Part shown: in pieces, positions 1 through 12,444 of the stretch
How positions within the stretch are numbered: position 1 is the first letter of the stretch
Layout of the letters: each line of letters opens with the position of its first letter
From: Notholithocarpus densiflorus
Lineage: Eukaryota; Streptophyta; Magnoliopsida; Fagales; Fagaceae
Assembly: GCA_030021035.2 (NCBI GenBank)
Contig: JARYZH020000153.1
Coordinates: forward strand, 558,001-622,000
DNA: 64,000 nt
Reading direction: 5' to 3'
Translations under genes and position numbers: made by a program
Notes under the pieces: model-generated
Database searches by the model: none
What the model was told of the DNA's origin: nothing
The model's input: only the letters and a program-made list of their open reading frames with translations

Positions 1-1479
1 TAAAAAATAACAATGATAATAAAAAACCAAACTTGAATAGACAACTTTCACATGTCTAATCAGACAGTCAAGATGCAATATAGCTGATGCAAGTAGCGCA
101 AAGAAAATTCAGATTTATTTTTGTTTTGTTTAATTTTAGAAGTCATTTCTATTTCTAGTGGTCAACTGGGTTTTATTTTAGCCCTAATTAGTCAAAAAAG
201 TTAGAACTAGGGTTTAATCAAATTAGTCAATAAAAGCATACTACTTTACATTTAATGGAGACAGTTGGCTTGATTAATGAAATATCACCCTTGTGTTTTG
301 GAAAATCAGCAATTTCAATAATTGAGAATTTGGTAAAATACATGGAGAAGTGTTGTTTCTAAAATATCACAAGACAAAGTTGAGAGATCACCTGGACTCA
401 TGTCAACAAACCATATTATAAGCCAAATAAATAAAAGTAAAGCGGTCCAAACAGTCTTGCAGTCTTATCTAATCACCAATCAATATTTTCATAGCAAGCA
501 TAAATACATTTTGACTTCCACCCTCCCTTAAAAGTTACCATGGCTTTTGAGTGGAGTTGTGGTGTTCCTTTGTGTTAGAACCCCTTTCCCTCTCCCTTGT
601 GTGTTTGTTTCTCAAAAAAAAAAAAAAAAAAAAAAACATTTTGACTTTTGAACCATGATCAATCACTCGCGGCATCCATTTATTAAAATTTTAGTGTCAC
701 ACACTTACTTTAGTACACATGGAACCTCTGCATCACCGCACCATATTGGTTAATAATGAATCATTAACCAAAATCGTCGAAATCATTAAGTTGAGGTATT
801 AACAAATTAACACCAATTAACATTCCCCATAAGATTTAACAATTATACCCAAAAAAAAATACCGCAAGAAAATTAGTAAGCGAGGAAAAAAAAAGGACAC
901 TTGAGCAAAGCAAAACAGTCCAGTTCATTTCATTTCATACAAGAATGGGACAGGTTTTCAATTATTTTTTTATTTTTTCAAAATGTTCAGACTCACGTAA
1001 CATTAGTGCTATACTTACATTGAACAGGTTTAAATTTCAATTTTGAAATTATTATCTCAGATTCATAGAAAGAGAAGAAAAAAAATCGCAAATTCAAGGT
1101 AGATGCATTTTAAAATTGAAAGTCCGAATTGTGGTTAAAACGTGGAACTAAAGTGAAATCGAATGAAAAGAAGAAAATCCCCAAAAATTGGTTGAGGACA
1201 AACCCTAATCTAAAAGGCTAAAAAAAAATTTAGTAATAATCGTGTGAAGTAAAAGGTACAAACAAGATTGATTTTAGAGAGAGAAAAAGAATGAAAAGAA
1301 TAACACAGAAACAAAGCCCTTTGGTGAAATCCAACATGTATGACACTAGAAAAAGAAAAATCATGGAGATGGAGATGGAGATGGACTTCGACATGGAACT
1401 TTGGGCAGAGTTATTTCAGAGATAAGAGAGAGAAAAAGAGGCAGTGAAGAAAGATTGAGAGGTGAGGTGTGAGAGTTAC
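1..1479. other. AT-rich flank, no gene recognised
   Basis: No convincing coding exon is seen on either strand. The stretch holds A/T runs, a short retroposon-like repeat (519-636) and purine-rich tracts towards 1260-1440. It may be the first intron and promoter-proximal part of a gene transcribed leftwards from about 1560, with its coding exons beyond the left edge; this is inference. Confidence 0.4.
519..636 (+). repeat. retroposon-like repeat, copy A, ending in a poly(A) tract
   Basis: This 118-bp block ends in TTTGTTTCTC followed by 23 A residues. A second copy with the same wording and the same A-rich end lies at 43463-43579. A shared body with a 3' poly(A) is what a LINE or SINE 3' tail looks like, but no Pol III boxes or reverse transcriptase were found next to either copy, so the class is open. 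Confidence 0.55.
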
Positions 1480-1600
1480 CTTTCAACAGAGATATAAAGC
1501 CCACAAAAACGGCGACGTAGCGGCACAGAGAGAGCAGTTACCAGAAGAAGAACAGAGCAGAGAAGAGAGAGAGAGAGAGAGAGCAGAGAGATATAAATTT
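1480..1600 (-). promoter_or_regulatory. possible start of a leftward gene: TATA box and 5' UTR exon
   Basis: Read on the minus strand, a TATA-like AATTTATATC (about 1590-1599) is followed by a CT-rich leader that ends at 1480 in a good splice donor (AAAG|GTAACT). That is the layout of a promoter and a non-coding first exon. With the rightward gene starting near 1900 it would make a divergent promoter of roughly 300 bp. The body of the leftward gene is not visible. Confidence 0.35.
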
Positions 1601-1807
1601 GAAGAAAGAAAGAGAGGAGTCGGTTTTTTTTTCTCTGGGTATCGTTGTCATTTTAAAATCCCAGTTAGGGTATTTTTGTAAAATGTGGCTAAAAAAATTA
1701 AAAATAAAAATAAAAACTCCAATTTTCATGAAACCGTAATTTGTTTTGTATTGCCAAGTCCAAGCAAGATTGACTGTTGTTAATCTGGGTTGATTCGATA
1801 GATAAAC

Positions 1808-1830
1808 CGACCCGACCCGGCCCGGCCCGG
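1808..1830. repeat. short GC-rich direct repeat (CCCGG units)
   Basis: Tandem CCCGACCCGGCCCGGCCCGG lies in the AT-rich spacer between the two putative divergent promoters, about 80 bp before the probable transcript start of the rightward gene. It could be promoter sequence or a remnant of one of the GC-rich hAT-type repeats (compare 56901-57573). Function unknown. Confidence 0.4.
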
Positions 1831-2033
1831 TAGTGGAAAGTATTGTAAATTCGTAATTCGTTGATATAAACCTTTATTTAACTTTTTATTTTTGTTGTCT
1901 TAATTTGTTAGATTTTTGAGCATCAGTGCGTGTGTCTCTATCTCTCTCTTTCTTTTTCTGGAGTCTCTGTATTATTACCGTTTACTGATCACACTCAGCA
2001 GCAGCAGCATCAGCTTCAAAGAGGGAGAGAGAG

Positions 2034-3904
2034 ATGCTGGAAAACCCTACACCTACAGCTACACATACAGCAGCAGCAACAGCAACAGCAGACCCAGCGA
2101 ACAAGCGCTATGCTCCTCCCAATCAGAGGTCTCTTTGTTTTTCACTCTTTAATAATCTTTCTCACCTTCAATTTATTTATTACTGTAATTGATCTTTCTT
2201 TGAATAACAAATTGCAGGAATCGCAGTCTCAACAGGCGCAAGTCAGGTCACCATTGTTTTTCTCTTCTCCTTTATATATATTCTTTTTCTTTTTCTTTTT
2301 TAATTATATGGCTCCTTTTTATTATTATTATTATTATTAATCTTATGAATGGTGTTTATTTTATTACTCAAGAAAAGTAATTAGATCCTTTAATAGCTAA
2401 CAATCTTGAGCTTCTTTCTAATTTTATACTCATTAAAAGTCCTTTGTTTAACTAGCATATAAGTGATAAAATTCAATAAAAAGGAGGCACAACCCTAGTT
2501 AATAAAAACCAAGCAGCATTTCTTTCTTTCCAATGACACCACATTATTAAGCATGAAGGAATCGCTTTCCAACATGATCATAACTCCATCATAGAGTAAG
2601 GCATTACCAATGAAAGACCAACTACCACAATTCTCAAGCCACTACTACTCAGTGAAACAATAGATGAGGTACTTTACACATAAAACACCAGTCCTTCATA
2701 GTTATCAATAGATTATCTAGAGTCAATGTCTTCCCTTATGTCGCGCACCACGACAAGAAAGCCACCCTTGCCTGTTCACAAATTTTCTGAATGCTCTACT
2801 TAAAACCTTGTGCTAGCTTTTCACTTGCAGACCTTGATTTTTATTAGGAATCCATTTCAAATTTATCTGCCTTCCCACATCATATTTGTTGCATGTTTTT
2901 CATCTAGTGATTGTGCCATATACTCTACTTCCCAATCAATCACTGATCTAAGGAACCATTCCTATTCTAGACATAATCCACCACATTAGCTTCTTTGTCC
3001 CTAGCAATTATGAAAAGATTAGGATATCTCAAATGAAGTGTAGTCTCACCATTCCACATATCAAGATATCACCAACATCATATCTAATAAAAATGCTAAA
3101 TCGCCCCATCCTCTCTTTTTTTATTCTTCCACAAAACCATACAATAAGGTCCCCTAACCTAGTCGGAGCACCAGCTCCCCCAAGTTGGTCCATACTTTAA
3201 ATCTATAACCCTCCTCCACAATGCATTTTCTTCCATAACTCGATTAAATAGTAATATCTTTGAAATCCCCAAACCTCCACAACAAATCAAGCTGCAAAAA
3301 ACATTACAATTGAATAAATATTGTTTTGAGTTGCTCTCCCAACCCACCCTAGAGAAAATCACTTTGTGAAGTTTTTTCGACCTCCTTGCCATACCTACAA
3401 GCAATGGGATAAACATAGGAATAAGTTGGAAGGCTAGATAACTTACTTTTGATTAGATTGAGTCTTTTCCCTCTTGATGAGTACACTTCTTCCTAGCCTG
3501 CCAATTGCATTTGTATTCTCTCCAAAATGGAATCCCAAATGTGCCTTGCCTTGAAATGAGCTTCGAAAAGGTAAACACATATATCCACTACAGATATACG
3601 TTAGGGTGCTTTCTACTAACAACGCACTACATTGGAACCTGAATTTAGTGAAATGTGGGAATGGGTTAACTTGGGCGTTCCCTGCAAGCAACGTGCTACA
3701 TCAGCACTCAGGTGTAGTGAAAAATGGACAAGAGTTACATATCATCTAAAAAAGGGCAAGAATTCCTAAATGGACTGATGCCGGTAAAGAAGTTAGTCCA
3801 AGAGAGTGGTGTTGTGTGATTGTAAAATTCTTTTTAAGTTAAAAAGGAAATTTTTATAAGATGACTATAAGAACAGCTATGTTCTATAGTACTGAATGTT
3901 AGGT

Positions 3905-3943
<39 letters not shown>

Positions 3944-5849
3944 GAATGTTGGGTTATTTGTAAGCAACATATCCATAAAATGAGTGAGAGGCCTTTACTG
4001 ATGAAAGAATGAGTGAGAGTTTCTTGAGATGGTTTAACCATGTTCAAAGGAGAGCAAGCAATTAATGCACCAATAAGAAAGAGTGAGTTGATTATAATTG
4101 AGGGAACGGAAAAAGGTAGAGGAAGACCTAAATTAACATTAGTATAAGTAGTAAAAAGGGAAATGTCTATTGAGGAAATAACATAGAGGATGACTTTGGA
4201 TAGAATAGAATGGTAAAAAAGAATACATGTGGATGACCCTAACTAAGTTGTTGAGAATTTATAGCTGATCACAAAAATTTTGGGACTAAGGTTTAGTTAT
4301 TGTCGTTGTTGTATGGATATAATGCTTTTTGTTTAATGATGAGAAGAAGTTTTCTTAATTTTCAGAAGTCATAAAGCTTTGTTTGAGGTTTGTGTGATGC
4401 AACCTTCTGCAAGATGTGATGATGAGGAAACCCTAGGCTTGATACCTAGAAGTTTTTTTTTTTTAATTTCCCATCCTTAAATTTTCAGTTTTGTGTAACG
4501 CTTTTTCATTTAGTGATGAGAACAAGTTTTCTAAATTTTCAAAAGTTATAAAGCTTTATTTGAGGTTTGTGTGATGCAATCTTCTTCAAGATGTGATGCC
4601 AGGGAGACCCTAAGTGTGATGTTGAGGAAACCCTAGTCTGATCTGATGCCAAGAAGTTTCTCTTTTTATTCTGTCCTTAAATTTTCAGCAACTTGTCACC
4701 TTTAAGACCCCCTAAAATCCAATATTTCAAAAACTAAACCATCCAGCCATTAAATTTACCCAAATAACCCACATAAGCCAAAGTATTGTTATTGGGTTAC
4801 TGACTGTTCGCTGCCCTGGAACAGCAACCCAAACCTTAGGTTTTTCCTTTTATTTCATCCACTAATCCTATTATTCCTTTTCTCCATTAGAAAACCTATA
4901 GTACTACTATTTCCAGCCCATTTTCCCACCAAAACCTAATTTGTCAAAATCCTAGTTGTCCAGAACTTCCAAATCTTACTTGGCTTCATTGCTCTTTGTC
5001 CTGCATCTTAAGCACTCTTTTGTGTGTTAAAAACCTTAGGACTCCTAAAGTAATAAAAGACTAACTTAGACTCAAAGGAAATAAACCTACTATTTGCAGA
5101 ATCTCCTATAAATTTATATACTATAAATTACCAAAGTACCCTTAATTTGCAAGAATTGTTGAAATTACTATTCTGCCTTGAATTCAAAACTGTCCATAAG
5201 TTGTAAAATAAAAACCCTAATTAAAGATTATTTTAATCCTAATACTTATTCCGAGACCTTCACACATTGACCCAATAAAATAAATCATGAATGGACAATT
5301 CCAAAGTAGCAACAAAGTAGTCTTATATGGCTGCATAAATTATACCATGTCCTTATCTACAATAGGTACATTTACTTTATCAGGTATGAGAAATCAATGG
5401 TTGGCCTCTAAATTCATGCATGAAATGGTAAAGCTGTCATCTCAATTAACTTATGCATGCCTTTTTATCTATATAAACTTGTACATATCTTTTTATTTTT
5501 GTTAGGCTGACTTATATAATGTGAGATTTACTGCTGCATTCTTTTAGGAAGCTCAATTTGCACATCTGTCAACATAAACTTTTATATGTTAATTTGATGT
5601 CATTAAACTTTGCAGATCGGTTTGATCGAACAAATAATCTTTATGCAAATGATGTAGACAAGAATCAAGTTGCCGGTTCAAAAAACGTACCTGTCATAGA
5701 TCTTGGGGATTCAGGGAGTAGCAATCTTCTGAATGAGAACCCACGTACAGGGTTAATAGCTTTACAGGGTTGTAGTAGCAGTGAAGCTTCTCAACTCTTG
5801 AGTGAGCGTATGTGTTACAACAATCTCTTAAAAATTATTATTTATGTTT

Positions 5850-5880
<31 letters not shown>

Positions 5881-8047
5881 CGGGTTGGGTTGTCCAATGG
5901 CTAGTCCCACATTACTGAAGAGTAAGGATCTAAATTTAGGATATGAGCTTACCAATGCTTAAGCTACCTTGGAGGTTAGAATACTCTTTCAAATGAGCTT
6001 TGAACTTACATATATGAGCTTGTCCACTAATCTTTGTGTCTTGAAGTGTACCCAAACATAATAGTGAAATCCCAATGGGTGCATGAGTTAATTACCAGGC
6101 AAAAACAAAGTGTACCCAAACATAATATTCAGTATTGACCTGATCAGCAAAAACTCTGTCAATGATGTAATGGATTCGAGGGCTGTAAGCAAGTCAAGCC
6201 GACTTAGGCTTTGTCATGCTCAAGCTTGGCTTCTAAGATCACAGGAGCTCTTGCTTGTTTTGAGCTAATAATAAGCTTCAGCTTCATTTGACATAAACTT
6301 GTTGAGGTCACAAGCAGTTTGGCAGCCCCATCATCTTTCTAAAAACTTTCAATTATAATTATTAAGCACTGAAGGTCTTGCCGTAATAACAGGTCCACAA
6401 CCCAATAGGGTAAGAACCCACTATTATTACAGCTTATTCATCAAAGTTGAGAAAATCGAAGACCTATTTAGTTAAAGCTTGACTAAATATGTGTGTATCT
6501 GTGTGTGTGTGGTGAACCTGTTTATGAGCCTTGTTCATGAACCAGTTCATAACCATACTTTGTTAATATAAATGAGCTAAGCTTTGTCCTGCTAAAGCTG
6601 GGCTCCTTTTTAAAGGAGACTTTACGGCAGGCTTGAACTTTTTTTTAATAAATAAACAAGCTATTTTCAAGCTGAGTTCTGAGTTGCTCACACATGACTT
6701 GGCCCATTTTTTGCCTTAATGGATTCACATAATGAGATGCATGTTCTGAGCCCATTTTCTTTGGTGAAGGCTGAATTATGGTAGAAGTCATTGTCATGCA
6801 TAATGAAATAAATTTATTCTTACATTCTAATGAAATCATTTGGCTGCTAAATACCAGAACTGTCATGGAAATTTGGGTCATTAACACTTCCTGTTAAAAG
6901 AGAACCTTAAATTATTTTCTTCAAAGACATGTGTGATATTTGTAATGGTTTGATATTGTGCTGCTATTTGGATTTAGTTTATTATCTTGTTATCTCCATC
7001 ATTCATGTACTTTCAAATGTAGGTTGGGCAGCCGCAGTGCATTCCTCCCATAATTCATCAATAGATCTAGCTGGTGAGTGAACAAACTTCTTAACATTTT
7101 CTTTATACTCCATCATGATGGAGCCTAGACTAAATTTGAGTTGCTAAAAATTAGTTCATGAAAGTGTAGAGTTTAATGTAATATGTCTTTAATCAGTTTT
7201 AGGGTGTTGGTGAAACTTATTAATAGTTCAGGGGAGCTTACAGGTTTTTGTAGAGATATATATATTTCACCAAGTACAAAGAATGTATACTAGATGCTCA
7301 TCACAACTGAGCTCTAATTGTACAATGATCAATAAACTCTAATAAGTTTGAGAAAGAGAAGCTTCCCAACGCCAACAACCATTCAAACAGAGTTCTCAAA
7401 AAATGCAATTTCACATCTAAAGTTGTCGTTGCACGCCTTTAAAAATTCTTGCATTTATTTCCCTCCAGTTGCACACATCAAGCTGTGAGTAGCCTCCCAT
7501 ATCTCAAAGTTCCGATGTTGCCTAAAACAGCCTTGCAAGCAAGCTAGTAAATCGACAACCCTCACAGGCATCACCATTGAACCCAAAAATGAGCAAAGAC
7601 TGTATCCCACAATTCCCTATCAACATGGCATCAATCATGCATATTCTCTTTTCGAAAATATTATATATATATATTGAAAAAATAACTGTGTACCAATATA
7701 ACTATGATGGAATTGATTGCTTACACACATTGTGACTATACTGGCTGGTTTATTTACATTTTGGACTTTTCATACTTCAGAGAGACCAGTTATGTACTCT
7801 GGAAGTGGTTCGTCAGCATGGGGTCAACCTAGAATTCCTCAACAGGTGACTATGAAAATTCTCATTGATGTCTTGATGCCCCCCCCCCCCCCCCCCCCTT
7901 TTCTCTCTTTCCTCTCTGTCTCTTATCTCTCACACCTGCATTGTTCATCTTCAGATAATTGGGGCTGGACCTTCAGGTTCACAGATGGACTTTCTGGGTG
8001 AACTTCGCCGTGCAATGTTCAATGCACATGCCAGTTTTAGCACCTAA
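2034..8047 (+). CDS. conserved plant-specific protein, 174 aa, six exons (possibly MASS-type)
   Basis: Six exons join with consistent phase and GT...AG borders: 2034-2128, 2218-2246, 5616-5807, 7023-7073, 7781-7845 and 7955-8047. The product has a Thr/Ala-rich N-terminus, then the basic motif RYAPPNQRNRSLNRRKS (residues 25-41), a DRFDRTNN stretch, IALQGCSSSEASQLLSERW (about 88-106), ERPVMYSGSGSSAWG (about 123-137) and a C-terminal FLGELRRAMFNAHASF. No signal peptide, membrane segment or catalytic motif is seen. The block pattern is that of a small land-plant family; it reminds me of the Arabidopsis MASS proteins (MAP kinase substrates of the stomatal lineage), but I cannot confirm that from sequence alone. 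The start is the first ATG in a CT- and CAG-rich leader. Intron 2 (3.4 kb) carries a LINE relic; introns 3 and 5 carry long G and C runs. Exon structure is well supported, function is not. Confidence 0.85.
2550..3560 (-). mobile_element. LINE (non-LTR retrotransposon) reverse-transcriptase relic in intron 2
   Basis: Minus-strand translation in several frames gives the end of a plant LINE ORF2 in order. First comes WDSILERIQMQLAGW with RLNLIKSKLSSLPTY (about 3430-3550), then CGGLGISKILLFNR and ALWRRVIDLKYG (about 3190-3290), then FIRYDVGD and ARDKEANV, and finally a zf-RVT-like part with GKTLTLDNLL and DWCFMCK (about 2690-2760). Stops and frameshifts are numerous, so it is long dead. It lies antisense to the host gene. 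Confidence 0.8.
3561..5615. other. remainder of intron 2, with an AT microsatellite
   Basis: No coding potential is recognised. There is an (AT)n run at about 3907-3939. Two related segments (about 4320-4450 and 4500-4640) share the wording of an AAGCTTT...GAGGTTTGTGTGATGCAA core followed by CAAGATGTGATG and AAACCCTAG, so the intron holds an old local duplication. Confidence 0.5.
5848..5880 (+). repeat. (GT)n followed by a run of 17 G
   Basis: A GT-rich microsatellite passes directly into G17 (5864-5880), about 40 bp after the end of exon 3. Such runs are prone to length error in sequencing. Confidence 0.9.
7879..7898 (+). repeat. run of 20 C in intron 5
   Basis: C20 lies between the exon 5 donor (7846) and the exon 6 acceptor (7954). 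It is followed by a CT-rich stretch, which with the acceptor makes an extended polypyrimidine tract. Confidence 0.9.
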
Positions 8048-8329
8048 CACTTCACGTTGCAACTTGCAAATCATATGGACCTGGATTGTAGAGTACTTTT
8101 GGAACTCAATGTCAGGAGTACCTTGCAGCCAACTAGCCAAGACAGAAAAATCAGTAGTAGCGGTTGTTTTTGTTCATCAAAACTAATTATGTTCAACTCT
8201 GTTAGCTCATATGTGATTATGGCACAGAAGGTATTGTCCATGCATCTGGACTATCACACAACTAGCATCTGCCGCTTGTTTGTATCAACCATATTAATAT
8301 GGTTTATATATGCATACAAAAGACCGAGA

Positions 8330-8360
<31 letters not shown>

Positions 8361-9423
8361 CACACACAGGTTATCTTTAGGAGTAAATGGGCTGGTTAGA
8401 TATAAAGGACAAGAAGTGATGGCTTGATATAAAGTTCTAAGTTCCAACCACCCACCGTATATTTATTATAATTATTTTCATCTAAATCATTGATGACCAT
8501 CTCCAATACTTAGTTCGTTTTCCTATCATTTGGATTTGCCACCATCCATGGTCCGAAGCACTTGCTCCCTGTTTCTAGCCTTCTTTAGTTTACCACACCA
8601 TATTTCGTTTTACTTCCACATCTGTAATTCCCCGTGTGATTTTCCTATCTCCTGCCAAATCAACTCTACAAGTCTTCCTATTTTGCTGATTTCTTCGGCA
8701 TTTTCTTTGGTCATACATTCTATAGATAATTCTGAGTCTAAATTCAAAAGGAAGTAAATGAAATGTCCAAATCAGCCAATCAGGTACCGCTTGGTTACGA
8801 CCCAACTGTCTTAGGAGTAGGTGATGCCAATCAGTGTTTCCACGGGCTAGCAGCAATAACTTACCTTCTATCAGCCTCTGATTTTATTGCTATCCGAAGG
8901 AGAGTTTATTGTAAAGCTATAAGGAACTATTCTTAAACGTTGGTTACTCTTGCTCTTGTTCAAGGGGCAAGTATGTGTCTGTGTGCGTGCAATAAGATTA
9001 AGGCATGTAAAAGGTTAGGAATGAGCAATACCCTATCAATGGCTTGATAAAAACTTGTAAACATATGAATTCAGGAAAGACGGAAACAACACTAGGAGCA
9101 GGAGTATCACAAATCAAGCAAATCTTCCTTTGCCCAAGTATTTTGGTCCTTCCATAACGTTAGGAAGAAGGCTTACTCGCACTCAAGCATTTAGTAGCAC
9201 ATGAATTCTCAATGACACACTATTCAAACAAAGCACAACCCTCGATAAAGACTGAATTAGGCCACAAAGGAATCAAGAAATATGTCAAAGGTTGTATATC
9301 AATAATGTGTACCTTAATTAAAAGGATTTGTATATTTTAGTCTTTAAGCAAAAAATGCAATTCAAAGGGTAATTATCTTACATAAATTTCATTTTGGAAT
9401 GAATGTGATAGTTTTTTAAGAGA
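8048..9423. other. 3' UTR of the 174-aa gene and intergenic spacer
   Basis: The gene's 3' UTR probably runs a few hundred bases past the stop. A (CT)n microsatellite lies at about 8331-8353 beside short AT and CA runs. The rest has no recognisable gene. The next gene converges on this one, so both 3' ends lie in this spacer. Confidence 0.5.
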
Positions 9424-11231
9424 TCAATCTTTCCACACAGGAATGATTCCTTGAGCTGCCAAACGTTTTTCAACCCAAAAGACAACATGTTTCCCAGTGA
9501 TTTTCTTCTCATCAATGAGAAAGGGCTCAACTGTGCTTGCTCCTGAGCCGTAGGAGGACAGAGAAAAGCCTTTTGCACCTGCAGGTTTGCCCAAAGCAAA
9601 AATAAATAAATAAATAAATGCTAGTTGGGTGTTTGTATGACTGTGCAATTGGATAACAATCAGCATGCATATATGAAGTACCTGTGAGGACTCCATCAGG
9701 GAAGAATGCCCAAAAAGAATGAGGATTATCATTCTTTAGAAAGGAACCTTCCAACTGTCATTTTCAATCAAACCCAACAAACATGATAAACACAGGAATC
9801 AATCCAAGAGAATTTTTTACAAAAATAGAAAGGAAAATACTAAAGCTAAATGTGATTGACCTCACTTTAGCAACATAATAAATAAGTGTCCGAATTATTT
9901 TTTTGCGATTGGTACATATCAGTTTGTAGGATTTAAGTAGTAAAAAAAAAAAAAAACACTCACCCTGTTGTCTTGGAAAGATAGTTCAATTTCAGAAAGA
10001 TCAGGTTGAGCTTCAAGTATTGCTTTCAATGAAGGGATGACATCCTCTTCCATTAACTGAGGCAGTGGCTTGGCTGGAGCTTTTGCTGGAGGTTTGGCCT
10101 TTGCTGGAGCTTCTTCTTGAGCTGTCTTCACCTCCTTTGTTTCGGCAGCCACTGGTAATTTCAAGACATTTGTAGTTTTCTTGAAATGATTTAACTTAGT
10201 ACAACTTAACTGTTACAAATTATATAATGTTAGATGAGAATGCAACTACTTACCTGTAGAAGTAGATGATTCTTGCACAGCAGACCAAGCAACCATGTTT
10301 CTGTGATTAGTTACTAATTTACATACCCTCTGCAAAAAAAAAAATAAATAAATAAAAATTCACAAGTATGCCTATCCTCCCTCTGGCCATCACAAAATAT
10401 AATTATTTTTTCAACCATTTAGTTGGAGATCAATGTAAATAGTTTATATTTTTTTAAAAAGGTGCGTGTTTTATTCTAAACTAGAGGGGAGAGGAGTATA
10501 ACAACGGAAAATCTTGGGAGAGGTCAGTATAATTTTCCAAAATGAGAAAGCTAGCCTATGTGGCGCAAGACAAGCGGCCTAATAATTGTGTCCACATATT
10601 AGAGTCCTAGACCATATCAAATTTTAGATGCCAAAATGATGTTCTCCATATCCCAGAGATCGTCTTATCTTTGCCATGATATTTCATGAGGAAGGACAAC
10701 ATAACTGTGAGCAGTGGCAGCCTCTGAGTAGGTAAATGGAATTTTTTTTTTCATTATATAATTTAATTGTTATAATAAGTGGAAGAGGAGATCAAATCAA
10801 ACATTCATTCTCTTCCTAAAGGAGATAAATATGCCATTGGACTATAAGTGAGAGAGGTAAATGAATTTTTTTCTTTTTTTGAGAAGAGGTGGTAAATGAA
10901 TTTGATTGTATGCAAATGGTCCTTGCCATTGTTTATATTTCCAATACTTTTCATTCACAGCAATAACCAAGCATGGCCTACTATAATTATAATTAACCAA
11001 ATCTCTGAACTTATTAAATAAAACACAAATTTAAACCAAAAAAAAAAAGTTTTATATATAGGAAATACATACCAGAGAAAGAGTGGATAATGAAGTAGGT
11101 TTGGTACTTTGCGTGAAATATGAAGAAGAGCAAGAAGAAGAAGATGATGATGATGATGATGATGGTGATGGAAAGCTTGAAACTCCAACTGCTCCTCCTC
11201 CTCCTCTTCCTAGCATCATTGCCATTTTCAT
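9424..11231 (-). CDS. NDHV: probable NdhV (DUF2996), chloroplast NDH complex subunit
   Basis: Five minus-strand exons join in phase with GT...AG borders: 11073-11231, 10254-10329, 9964-10151, 9682-9754 and 9424-9578, giving 216 aa. Residues 1-60 are rich in Ser/Gly and poor in acids, as in a chloroplast transit peptide, and include a serine run coded by a TCA/TCT microsatellite. An Ala/Lys/Pro-rich linker (about 80-107) leads into the conserved part: LMEEDVIPSLKAILEAQPDL, ELSFQDNRLEGSF, SFWAFFPDGVLTG, KGFSLSSYGSGASTVEPF, LIDEKKIT and a C-terminal RLAAQGIIPVWKD. This fits the DUF2996 family, whose Arabidopsis and cyanobacterial members (NdhV) stabilise the NAD(P)H dehydrogenase-like complex of cyclic electron flow at the thylakoid stroma side. 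Met1 and Met3 are both possible starts. Family assignment is from memory; the exon structure is seen directly. Confidence 0.8.
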
Positions 11232-12413
11232 TTGCTATTCTCACTCCAAACTTTTCCTCTTCTTCTTTTTTCTTTTCTCTTTTTCGTATTTGTTTCAATT
11301 TAATCACCACTTTTTTTTCTACTTGTTCATTTTATTTTTTTATCTGAAAGGAGAAAGGAAACTATTATAACGCTGAACACACAATAGAAGAGAGTGCAAT
11401 GAAAGAGATCATAAAATGGAAAGGATACTTGTGGTCCACATGGTGTGTGGGACAACATATACCACTAAATTTGTTTTCCTTATTCTATTGAAGTATATAT
11501 GAATGAAAAAAAAAAAATTAGAGTCTGTCCAGAAAGACCTGTGTACATAGTTTGTGAGAACTTTCATCCATACGTACATGACAAAATGAAACTTATCAGC
11601 CACATGTTTGTCTTTTATCTTATGAAATACATCGATTCCTTCTCATTTTTGTGCAATTCGGCCAAGTTAGAGCATCTGCATTGGGTTAATTTTACGCTGA
11701 TTTTATAGCTTCAAAATCTAATTTTTATATTTTAGTTAACAATAATTTTAGTGATTAGTGGGACATAATTTTGTTTTTTTTGATAAGTAGTGGGACATAA
11801 TTTTAAATGATATCTGATCTTCCAAAAACAATGATTAGTTTTTTTTTTTTTTTTTTGAGAAAAAAAATGATTTGTTCAAATCAAAATAATGGGTTATCTT
11901 TTTTATTTTTAGTCTATTAATCACTATCATAGTTTATTTAAAGGTCTTTTGAATTGTGTAGGGCCCTTTTTTGAAAGGTTCCTTAGGCCCAGGCCCAATG
12001 TAAATCTATGGGTCTATTGAAGGGCTAGAGAAGATGTGAGATGCTGAGTAAGGGAACTAGGCTTGGTCCCATGGCCTATATATGTGTGTGTGCGTGCGCA
12101 AAAATGACAGGAAACAATATAATATTGGCAAGCATGAATATGTTTAATGAACTCTAATTAATACGTCAAAGAACCCAAGCACGAATCCTATGAAGAAATA
12201 ACACATAATCCATAGGCTCCAAACTTAATAAACTTAAATAGACCTTGAGGTCCTACAAGACTTGTAAAGCTTGGATTCCAGGATCGATGTGTAGCCCCTA
12301 AGTAATACTACAAACAATGACTCCTTTCAATACTATTTTTTGGGAACTTGACCTAAGTTTTATACTTCCACTATGATTACTAATTTTCTCTATTACTATT
12401 AGTAGTAGTAGTA

Positions 12414-12444
<31 letters not shown>

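Noticed and set aside
1340..1400. Minus-strand ATG followed by alternating Ser/Ile codons as a gene start
   Set aside because: It lies downstream of a probable 5' UTR donor, inside what would be an intron, and stops after about 56 codons of low-complexity sequence.
11014..11370. Open frames overlapping the NdhV first exon on both strands
   Set aside because: They are products of the GAT/ATC microsatellite and CT-rich leader; the spliced frame alone continues into conserved exons.
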